From positions 1 through 18,400 of the forward strand of contig UQPY01000038.1 in NCBI GenBank assembly GCA_900542965.1: a stretch of DNA of 18,400 nucleotides. Direction: 5' to 3'. The notes under the pieces are model-generated. The model was given only the letters and a program-made list of their open reading frames with translations. It did no database searches and was not told the DNA's origin. Shown here one piece after another: positions 11,826 to 18,400 of the stretch. The position numbers were made by a program, and so were the translations under genes. How positions within the stretch are numbered: position 1 is the first letter of the stretch; every line of letters starts with the position of its first letter. This stretch comes from an uncultured Collinsella sp. GTDB lineage: Bacteria > Actinomycetota > Coriobacteriia > Coriobacteriales > Coriobacteriaceae.

Positions 11826-12809
11826 TTACAATTGCGGGCGCGGCTTTCGACGCAAAAAATCGAAGTGAGTCTCGCTCAAGATAATCGACAGGAAGATAAG
11901 CACGAAGCCGGCGAGCAGGCGCGAGGTGAGCGCCTCCCCCATCAGCAGCACCGAGAACAGCACACCCGAAGGCGACTCCATCGAAAGGAGCAGCGAACCC
12001 GTCGAGGCCGGGACATGCGCCAGGCCGACGTTTTGGATGAGCAGAGCCGCGCATGTGCAGCCCACCGAGAGAAACGCCATCGCACCGATAAAGCTCGGCG
12101 TCCACACGGACAGAGGCGCTTGGGTCTCGAATAGCAGCGACGTTGCCAGGCTCAGCACGCCGTTGCCCACAAACATCCAAAACGTGATGACGTTGATGTC
12201 CATTTTGCGACCGTACTTGGCAGTCACCGCCATCTGGATGGCGAAAAAGGCCGCACCCGCCAGCGTAATGACGTCACCAATGTTGAATTCAACGCTATCG
12301 AGTGCGACGAGGCCAATGCCCGCTAGGCACAGCAGCGCGGCACCCAAGTTGTAGCGCGTGAGCTTTTCGCCGCTCAGGAAATAGCTCGCGAACGGCACAA
12401 GGATGCAATACGTGCCCGTCAAAAAAGCATTCTTGCCCGCCGTAGTATGTGCCAGACCGACCGTCTGCAACGCATAGGCCGCCCACATGAGCACGCCCAT
12501 ACTCAGGCCAACGATCAGGTTGCGAGCGTTGAGGTGCGCGATGATGCGCTTGTGGAAGACGGCAAACATGACCAACGCTGCGGGCAGAAAACGTACATAG
12601 AGCAGCGCGAACACCGGAATGGTGCCGAGTGCGTCCTTCATAGTGGTAAAGGAGTAGCCCCAGATGACCGCCACCGAAAGGAGCAGAACCTTCCAGAACA
12701 GCGGAGGGCGCGCGCCGGCGCCCCGGGGAATACCGCCCGCGCCCAAATCCTCACGGGCTACTGGGCTATCGGGCAAGTTTTCGATTTCGTTGGCAGCGTA
12801 TTGGGCCAT
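11826..12809 (-). CDS. EamA/DMT-family transporter
   Basis: A 327-residue membrane protein with about ten hydrophobic segments arranged as two EamA repeats. The first has the typical AVIWGYSFTTMK opening and LLYVRFLPAALVM helix; GLAHTTAGKNAFLTGTYCILVP and, in the second repeat, GLAHVPASTGSLLLSMESP are the paired helix-4-like motifs of this family. About 35 hydrophilic residues precede the first helix. DMT proteins export metabolites or amino acids; the substrate here is unknown. The start ATG 12809 has GCGAGGA about 7 nt upstream. It stands alone between two intrinsic terminators. Confidence 0.92.
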   Translation of the reverse strand: MAQYAANEIENLPDSPVAREDLGAGGIPRGAGARPPLFWKVLLLSVAVIWGYSFTTMKDALGTIPVFALLYVRFLPAALVMFAVFHKRIIAHLNARNLIVGLSMGVLMWAAYALQTVGLAHTTAGKNAFLTGTYCILVPFASYFLSGEKLTRYNLGAALLCLAGIGLVALDSVEFNIGDVITLAGAAFFAIQMAVTAKYGRKMDINVITFWMFVGNGVLSLATSLLFETQAPLSVWTPSFIGAMAFLSVGCTCAALLIQNVGLAHVPASTGSLLLSMESPSGVLFSVLLMGEALTSRLLAGFVLIFLSIILSETHFDFLRRKPRPQL

Positions 12810-12849
12810 GGAACATCCTCGCACTCAATCTGGGCGTGGTGTCCGCACG

Positions 12850-12878
12850 CGTATGGCTGCGTGCCGCCTCATGGTCAA
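12850..12878 (-). promoter_or_regulatory. Possible promoter of the EamA gene
   Basis: TTGACC (12878-12873 on the - strand) and CATACG (12855-12850) are spaced by 17 nt, about 40 nt before the start codon and just after the terminator of the upstream unit. The -35 is good and the -10 weak. Confidence 0.35.
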
Positions 12879-12880
12879 AT

Positions 12881-12915
12881 AAAAACGGGACGCACCGGAC
12901 CCCCGGCACGCCCCG
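12881..12915 (-). terminator. Intrinsic terminator of the YhgE/Pip pair
   Basis: On the - strand a 13-bp stem (12915-12903 with 12898-12886), with all pairs formed when three G-U pairs are allowed, is followed by TTTTTATTT. It lies 95 nt after the stop of the second Pip gene. From that stop to the stem (12916-13010) I see nothing else. Confidence 0.88.
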
Positions 12916-13010
12916 CTACTGTAGCAATAACCAAGCAGCCCGTGCAATTCACTACGCTAAAGCATCGGGTTGGAAGGCCTCGATGTTCCGACGGCGTTTA
13001 CGTTGCTGTA

Positions 13011-15200
13011 TTAAATCAATTTGGTTGATTCCAGCTTTTCGATGATCCAGTCGTTAGCTTTGATAACCGGGCGGCGGAAGACGACGCCCAGGGCCAGCGA
13101 CGGAATCAGATAGCTCGCCAGAATACCCAGCTCAACCCAGTACTCCATATGGTAGGCACCGGCCATGGCGGCGTGCATGGCGTTGATGCCGTGGGTAAAC
13201 GGCAGGAACGGATAGATCGCCTGGAACACGGGACCGGTCATCTCGATGGGGAACGTACCGCCCGAACCGCCGACCTGCATGACCAGCAGCACGACAGCGA
13301 GGGCCTTGCCGATATCGCCAAACGAAACCGTAAGCGTGTAGACGATATTGGAGAACACGAGACTCGCGACCCAGCCCGCCAGCACAAACTGCAACGGGTT
13401 GTCGCACTGGATGCCAAAGAACAGAATGTCGCCCGCGCACACGAGCGTCGCCTGCAGCAAGGCCAGACCGCCAAAGAACAGATAACGGCCCAGGTAGATC
13501 TCGTGCAGGCGCACGGGAATGAGCTCGTTGATAAGCTCATCGTCAACCGAGACCTTCATCATGGCCGCCAGAACAATCGAGCCCACCCACAGCGACAAAA
13601 TCGTATAGAACGGCGCCATGGCCGAGCCGTAGTTGCGGATCGGATAGACCGGCTTGCGGTCGAGCGCGACGGGACCGGAAAGCGACACGGCCAGACCCTC
13701 GGGGTCGTTGCCGATCATCGTCTTGATCGTGGCCAGGTCACCCGAGATCAGAGCGCTATCAAGCTCGTCCTTAAAGGCACTGATCTTGTCCGACGCCTCG
13801 CCCAGCTGATCGGAAGCCTTGTTGACGAGCTTTGCAGCCTTGGAGAGACCCTTCGCGAGCGAACCAGAGGCGTCGGTCAGACCGCTCACGGCGCTATCCA
13901 AGTCACCCGAGATACCGTTCAGGGAATCCAGAACGCCCGAAATGGTCTTCTTGAGCTCCTTGGCCTTAACCGAGAACGTAGAATCGTAGTCGGACTTGGC
14001 ACCCGAGATACCCGCCTTGGCATCGGCGATGGCCTGGTCGACCTTGGCACGCGAGTTGTTGGCCTCCGCCATGCTGTCCGAAAGGGACTTTGCGGTCGCC
14101 GTCAGGTCCTTCGCATTGTTGCGGTACTCCACGGCAATTCTGCCCAGCGACGTCGCAGCGGACTTGAGGCCGTCTTTGAGCTTGTCATCCTTCACCTGGT
14201 CGGCAAGGTTGCGGAGCTGATCGGCCATCGCATCGATATCGTCAGCACGCGTATTGAGCGCCGCTGCGGCTTCATTGAGCTGAGACACCGTAAGGTAAAC
14301 ATGCTGATTCGCGGCATCGAATGCCTTCGCAAGCTCGGCGGACACGTTGTCGAACGAGCCCGCGCTTCCGTCAATCGCCGCGTCAACGGCATCGTTGGCG
14401 GCCTTGAGCGCTTCCTTGGAATCATTGATGCCGCTCTTGGCGTGCTCCATCAGCTGCTTCGTCGACTCATCGACGGTGCCCGTCTGCTTGAGCATACCGC
14501 CCGCCGACGTCAGCGAATCGGACGTGGAGCTCAAAACGCCCGCCAGCGACGTTGCGCTGGTCTGAATGTCCTGCAGGTCCTGGACCGAATCGCCCAGCGT
14601 AGAGGACAGATTGGCGATAAAGTTGCTCACCTGGTCGGTGCTCATATAGTCGAGCAGGCTGGACACGGTTTTAAGACCGATGCTCGTAATGGTCTTGGTA
14701 AAGGTCTCGTTGACCTGACTCTGGACGGCGCTCGAGCCTTTCTCGGTCACGATCTGCGCGATGGCATTGGCCTTCTGGTTCTCGTAGAACTCGATATCAG
14801 CGTGCTTCACCTCAGTCGAGAAAAGCGTCATCATGTCGGCGCTAAACGTTTTAGGGATAACGACGGCAGCGTAGTACGCGCCCGACTTAACGCCCTCAAT
14901 CGCCTTATCGCGGTCGTTGAGTACGACCCAGTCGAAGTTCTCGTTGCCGCGCAGAGTGGCGGTTACGTTTTCGCCCACGTTGACCTCGACGGGAATCAGA
15001 TCACTCTCGTAGCCCTCATCGGTGTTGACCACGGCGATCTTAAGGTTGCCAGTATTGCCGTAGGGATCCCAGCTGCCGGCGATGTTAAACCACGCGTACA
15101 GGCACGGCACGATAATGAGGCCCATCACAACAATCATGCCGATCACGGAGCGAGACACGTTTTGGACATCGCGCTTAAACAGGTGCAGGATGTTTTTCAT
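13011..15200 (-). CDS. YhgE/Pip-family membrane protein (second gene of pair)
   Basis: A 729-residue protein. A short basic N-terminus (FKRDVQNVSRS) leads into a membrane helix at about 19-40, then the family motif WDPYGNT (44-50) and a folded extracytoplasmic part with IAVVNTDEG and AAVVIPKTFS. Residues about 170-510 are Ala/Ser/Asp/Lys-rich helical, coiled-coil-like sequence. The C-terminal membrane module (about 518-729) has several helices and shares QCDNPLQFVL and FPIEM...FLPFTHGIN with its neighbour. The fold is shared with ABC-2-type permeases and with phage-infection protein and EsaA. Function is not known; export or cell-envelope roles are likely. ATG 15200 directly follows the TAA of the upstream gene (TAAATG), with AAAGGAGGT inside that gene, so the two are tightly coupled. 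Confidence 0.92.
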   Translation of the reverse strand: MKNILHLFKRDVQNVSRSVIGMIVVMGLIIVPCLYAWFNIAGSWDPYGNTGNLKIAVVNTDEGYESDLIPVEVNVGENVTATLRGNENFDWVVLNDRDKAIEGVKSGAYYAAVVIPKTFSADMMTLFSTEVKHADIEFYENQKANAIAQIVTEKGSSAVQSQVNETFTKTITSIGLKTVSSLLDYMSTDQVSNFIANLSSTLGDSVQDLQDIQTSATSLAGVLSSTSDSLTSAGGMLKQTGTVDESTKQLMEHAKSGINDSKEALKAANDAVDAAIDGSAGSFDNVSAELAKAFDAANQHVYLTVSQLNEAAAALNTRADDIDAMADQLRNLADQVKDDKLKDGLKSAATSLGRIAVEYRNNAKDLTATAKSLSDSMAEANNSRAKVDQAIADAKAGISGAKSDYDSTFSVKAKELKKTISGVLDSLNGISGDLDSAVSGLTDASGSLAKGLSKAAKLVNKASDQLGEASDKISAFKDELDSALISGDLATIKTMIGNDPEGLAVSLSGPVALDRKPVYPIRNYGSAMAPFYTILSLWVGSIVLAAMMKVSVDDELINELIPVRLHEIYLGRYLFFGGLALLQATLVCAGDILFFGIQCDNPLQFVLAGWVASLVFSNIVYTLTVSFGDIGKALAVVLLVMQVGGSGGTFPIEMTGPVFQAIYPFLPFTHGINAMHAAMAGAYHMEYWVELGILASYLIPSLALGVVFRRPVIKANDWIIEKLESTKLI

Positions 15201-18026
15201 TTATGCCTCACCTCCTTTAGAGTGCTTGCCAAGCGGGGTGGTGTCCCCGTCGTTTCCGTTTACGTTGTCAACGCCGTCGGCATCTTGAGCCTTACGATGC
15301 ACACCGATATGCGGCAGACGGCTCGTGGGCTGTTCGCTGTCCCTGGTGCCCCGCTCGCTGGCGTTGAGACCAAACATGCGACGGGCGGCAGGGATGGCAG
15401 CCGTGTGCTCGCGCATCTCGCGGCGAAGGTCCTCGTCCGAAAGCGCCGAGATACGCATCTGGGTATTGAGGCTCGCGCGGATGTACTCGATGTTGATGAG
15501 CCAGCCACAGATGGCGATAACCGAAATGATCCAGATAACGAGCAGGATAATCTTGCCGTTATTGTCGATATCGAGAACCGTCGACAGGACAAAGAGCAGG
15601 ACCTGAACGCCCACCACAGCGGCAAAACCGCCCTTGATGTAGTAGGGGTAGCGATGCTCAAACGCCACAGCATGATCGAGCAGCTCGCGACGGTACGAAT
15701 CCGAATCGAGCATGACACGCATGGCCGTGCGCAGCGAATAGCGCTGGCGCGGCAGGTCGTTGGACTCGCAGATCATGAGGCCCGTCGTGGAAAGCTGCTT
15801 ATCAAAGAGCAGGTTGAGGTTGAGCAGCAACGGGCGCAGCTGCAGACCGATAAAGAGCGCGATGATAAGGAACACGCCCAGGATGCACAGGTTAAACAGG
15901 TAGTTGAACGAGTACATGCCACCGACGGTCTCGCGCAGCAGGTTGATGCCATAGGTGAAGGGCAGCAGCGGATGCAGCCATTGGAAGAAGCCGGGCATCA
16001 TCTCGATGGGATACATGCCCGACGAGCCGGGAATCTGCACAATGACGAGGATGACGCCAATTGCCTTACCGATATGCTTAAACGTGGTGGACAACGCATA
16101 GATGATGTTGACGTAGGTGAACGAGATAGCGATGCCGCCCAGCACAAAGAGCAGCGGATTGACGCACTGAACGCCAATGACCAGGTCGCCCACCGTAACG
16201 ATAATGGCCTGGAACGCGCCCAGGATCACCAGGAGCAGCCAGCGGCCAAAGTAGCCCTGACGCGCCGTAAAGCTACCGATGCCCTCGCGGTCGACCTCGA
16301 GTTTGTAGATAGCGATGAGCACATAGCCGCCTACCCACAGCGCCAGATTGGTGTAGAAGGGCGCGATGCCCGAGCCAAAGCTCTTGACCGGATAGATGGA
16401 CTTGGACGTCAGCTCAACCGGAGATGCCATGAAATCTGCCACGTCATCGACGTCGACGTCCATGAGGTCGGCTAACTCGCCCATAGACTCAGAGGTCTGC
16501 AGCGCCGCAATGTCATTGGCGGCGGTCGCGAGCTTGTCCTGAACCTTGGCAAGGGAGGTGTCGGTTTGGGACAGCGTGGTCTTTGCCTGCTTGAGCGTGG
16601 CGTCGAGCTGCGCCAGCGTGCCGCGCGCGCTCGCTATCGTGGGGGTCATACCCGACACAATGCCGGTCAAATCGCCCGAAACGGCGGCAAAGGAGTCAAG
16701 CGCGCCCGAAGCCTTCGGCAGTGCGTTCTGCCCCAGATCGGTCTGAGCCTGACCGAGGTTAGCCGTACCGGTCTGAATTGCCGCGTTAAGCGCGTTGCTC
16801 GCGTTCGAGATTGCCGTAGCGTCGCTTGCCATGGCGCTCGACTGTGCAGAGAGGCCATCCTTAATGCTCTGCAGCTTCTGGTTTTGCTCGCGAAGCGAAT
16901 TGATGGTCGACGCGATGAGCGCATCGGCGTTCTCCGATCCCGTCGACGTATCGTTAGCGAGAATCTGCAGGCGCTCGATGACAGCGCTGTTGTGGTCAAT
17001 CGTCGCCTGAAGGGATTCGAGCGAGTTGTCGATTCGGGTGGTCGTGGACGTAACCGTACCGGTAAGCCTGCCAATCGCGGCGTTCGCAGAAGCCGATGTC
17101 TTACTCAGCACGATGCTGCCCTCCGAAAGTGCCTTGGAGAGCGAGGTGATGGACTTGCCAGCCGTGGTGCGAGCTTCGCCCAGCAGATCATTACCCTGAG
17201 CGATTGCCTGCGTTAGCGAAGGCGCCTGTCCCTGCAGGCCCGCCAACGCAGCATCGGCCGAAGCAATCGAGCTGCTTGTCTTGTCGATGGCGGCGTTCAT
17301 GTCGCCGATGGAATCACGTACTTCGCCCAGGGTATCAGACGCCTCGGACACCGAACTTGCCAGCGAGTCCTGAGTCTGGGTTGCCTTGTCCTTTAAATCG
17401 ACACCGGCATCCTTGGCGATACTGGCAACAGTCTCGCCCACCGTGGAGACAAACTCCGAGTTGATCTGCTCCTCGATAGTATTGGCGCCGGTATCGGTCA
17501 CCTTGGGCGCAATGGCGCTCTTCTTCTCGTTAACGTAATATGTAAGCTTGGGCTGGCGGTAATTGCCATCGAGCATCGAGACAAGATTGTCGGAGAAGTT
17601 CTTGGGGATCACGATGGCGGCGTAGTACTCCCCGCTCTCGACGCCCTCTTTGGCATCGGCCGCCGAGTCGACGAAGGTCCAGCCCAGCTGATCGTTCTCT
17701 TTGAGCTGGTCGACAACCTTATCGCCCGCATTGAGCTCGCCCACCAGGTCGTTTTGAGTTCCTTGGTCATTGTTGGCGATGGCAATCTTGATGCCCTGGG
17801 TGTTTCCGTACGGATCCCAGTTGGCCACGATGTTGTACCAGGCATACAGCGAGGGAATAACGCACACGCCCAGGGTAACCACCAAGGCGACGGGGTTCAT
17901 AAGCAATCGCTTGATGTCACGCTTAAAGATCGCAAAGGATACCTTTGCGTTGGATAGTTTGCTGCCGAGACTCACGCTTGGACCATCCATCCTGTCGTTG
18001 AATCGAATCGTACTATCGACAACCAT
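15201..18026 (-). CDS. YhgE/Pip-family membrane protein with extra C-terminal module (first gene of pair)
   Basis: A 941-residue relative of the downstream protein. It has FKRDIKRLLMNP, a membrane helix at about 45-66, WDPYGNT (70-76), IAIANNDQG and AAIVIPKNFS, then a long Ser/Thr/Ala-rich helical region (about 190-535). The membrane module spans about 541-745, with QCVNPLLFVL and YPIEM...LLPFTYGIN. Beyond this it carries what its partner lacks: a soluble linker, two more membrane helices (about 800-820 and 826-846) and a 93-residue charged tail. Two starts are possible: ATG 18026 and ATG 17990; neither has a good ribosome site, and I took the longer. The two proteins probably form a heteromeric membrane complex; that is inference from coupling and shared architecture. 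Confidence 0.92.
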   Translation of the reverse strand: MVVDSTIRFNDRMDGPSVSLGSKLSNAKVSFAIFKRDIKRLLMNPVALVVTLGVCVIPSLYAWYNIVANWDPYGNTQGIKIAIANNDQGTQNDLVGELNAGDKVVDQLKENDQLGWTFVDSAADAKEGVESGEYYAAIVIPKNFSDNLVSMLDGNYRQPKLTYYVNEKKSAIAPKVTDTGANTIEEQINSEFVSTVGETVASIAKDAGVDLKDKATQTQDSLASSVSEASDTLGEVRDSIGDMNAAIDKTSSSIASADAALAGLQGQAPSLTQAIAQGNDLLGEARTTAGKSITSLSKALSEGSIVLSKTSASANAAIGRLTGTVTSTTTRIDNSLESLQATIDHNSAVIERLQILANDTSTGSENADALIASTINSLREQNQKLQSIKDGLSAQSSAMASDATAISNASNALNAAIQTGTANLGQAQTDLGQNALPKASGALDSFAAVSGDLTGIVSGMTPTIASARGTLAQLDATLKQAKTTLSQTDTSLAKVQDKLATAANDIAALQTSESMGELADLMDVDVDDVADFMASPVELTSKSIYPVKSFGSGIAPFYTNLALWVGGYVLIAIYKLEVDREGIGSFTARQGYFGRWLLLVILGAFQAIIVTVGDLVIGVQCVNPLLFVLGGIAISFTYVNIIYALSTTFKHIGKAIGVILVIVQIPGSSGMYPIEMMPGFFQWLHPLLPFTYGINLLRETVGGMYSFNYLFNLCILGVFLIIALFIGLQLRPLLLNLNLLFDKQLSTTGLMICESNDLPRQRYSLRTAMRVMLDSDSYRRELLDHAVAFEHRYPYYIKGGFAAVVGVQVLLFVLSTVLDIDNNGKIILLVIWIISVIAICGWLINIEYIRASLNTQMRISALSDEDLRREMREHTAAIPAARRMFGLNASERGTRDSEQPTSRLPHIGVHRKAQDADGVDNVNGNDGDTTPLGKHSKGGEA

Positions 18027-18081
18027 TGTAGTAGGCGCTTTAACGTCTCAAAGCACAATGGTGTTGAGTTTTGCGGGTAGC

Positions 18082-18117
18082 AATATACTACGAAGATTAG
18101 TTAACGTACAGTTGTAC
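18082..18117 (-). promoter_or_regulatory. Promoter and operator-like dyad of the YhgE/Pip pair
   Basis: A TATATT -10 box (18087-18082 on the - strand) has a weak TGTACG -35 at 17 nt (18110-18105). The -35 overlaps GTACA-AC-TGTAC (18106-18117), a 12-bp dyad of the kind TetR-type repressors bind. The -10 lies about 56 nt before ATG 18026. Confidence 0.45.
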
Positions 18118-18176
18118 AGTATCTCAAATTTCAGCAGGTCACAAAACCACAACCCGCACAAATTAACAACCCAACC

Positions 18177-18230
18177 AGTCATTGGGGACGTTCTTAAACG
18201 ACTAGTCAAACAAGAACGTCCCCAATGACT
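18177..18230. repeat. Hairpin with 19-bp perfect arms and palindromic loop
   Basis: Arms 18177-18195 and 18212-18230 (AGTCATTGGGGACGTTCTT and complement) are perfect; the 16-nt loop is symmetric, AAAC-GACTAGTC-AAAC, with an 8-bp palindrome at its centre. It resembles REPIN-type mobile palindromes. It lies upstream of the Pip promoter. Confidence 0.9.
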
Positions 18231-18285
18231 ACCCTACCGCATCCGGAGCAAGGCAGCGCCGCAGGTAGAGGACGGACAGCGAGCG

Positions 18286-18380
18286 GCGTCCAGGGCGAAC
18301 AAGTTGGCATGAAAAGGGCAAGGCATAGACCTTCTGGTCATGCCTTGCCCTTTGAATGACAAATTGTCGCCCTGGGCGGC
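18286..18380. repeat. Composite palindrome at the window end
   Basis: The outer stem is CAGGGCGA (18291-18298) with TCGCCCTG (18367-18374); the inner stem is a perfect 14 bp, AAAGGGCAAGGCAT (18313-18326) with 18340-18353, capped by GACC-TTCT-GGTC. Weaker complementarity in GC-rich sequence continues on both sides, to about 18270 and perhaps past the window edge. The core is related to that at 10329-10424. Confidence 0.8.
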
Positions 18381-18400
18381 GCGCAGCGTCGGCTGGTCCG

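Noticed and set aside
13149..16475. 1108-codon open frame on the + strand across both Pip genes
   Set aside because: It is antisense to two proteins with clear family motifs; its translation is rich in R, H, D and G with no membrane or domain features, as expected for the complement of GC-rich codons.

Overview
The window looks like chromosome of a GC-rich gut Coriobacteriia-type actinobacterium, most likely Collinsella or a close relative. This is inferred from protein style, codon use and the mix of a lactate-racemase locus, YhgE/Pip membrane proteins and abundant intergenic palindromes; no rRNA or other species marker is present. Only the first two genes read on the + strand; all other genes read on the - strand. 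No tRNA, rRNA, CRISPR array, prophage or intact insertion sequence was seen.

Layout. 1-443 is the 3' end of a larC gene, followed 2 nt later by a TetR-type regulator (446-985). Converging on these from the other strand is a two-gene unit, larA (nickel-dependent lactate racemase, 2140-3417, TTG start) and a MIP-family channel (1359-2090) that probably acts as the lactate channel LarD. LarC helps build the nickel-pincer cofactor that LarA uses, so the first 3.4 kb is a lactate-racemization locus with a local regulator. The 880 bases upstream of larA hold a terminator-like hairpin in the leader, a possible 12-codon leader ORF, an AT-rich set of palindromes, a block bounded by inverted repeats with a small ORF, and two copies of a nested palindromic element. 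Next come PEP carboxylase (ppc, 4298-7123) and histidyl-tRNA synthetase (hisS, 7369-8682), each with its own promoter signals. Then follow an MFS transporter (8986-10290), an M20 amidohydrolase (10414-11709), an EamA/DMT-type exporter (11826-12809) and a translationally coupled pair of large YhgE/Pip proteins (13011-15200 and 15201-18026).

The gaps are the most unusual part. Nearly every intergenic region carries one or more very long inverted repeats (arms of 19-33 bp), often with a second smaller palindrome in the loop. At least two related groups can be recognised: one marked by CCGCAG(G/C)ACG on the left and GAGGACG on the right, the other by a GRCC-TTMT-GGYC core. They resemble REPIN-type mobile palindromes or composite terminators. 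Ordinary intrinsic terminators are also present after hisS, the EamA gene and the YhgE/Pip pair, all oriented for the - strand.

Gaps over 300 bases: 986-1358 (degenerate CAAAG repeat and nested palindrome), 3418-4297 (described above), 8683-8985 (hisS promoter and three giant hairpins) and 18027-18400 (Pip promoter, two hairpins; 18118-18176 shows nothing recognisable).
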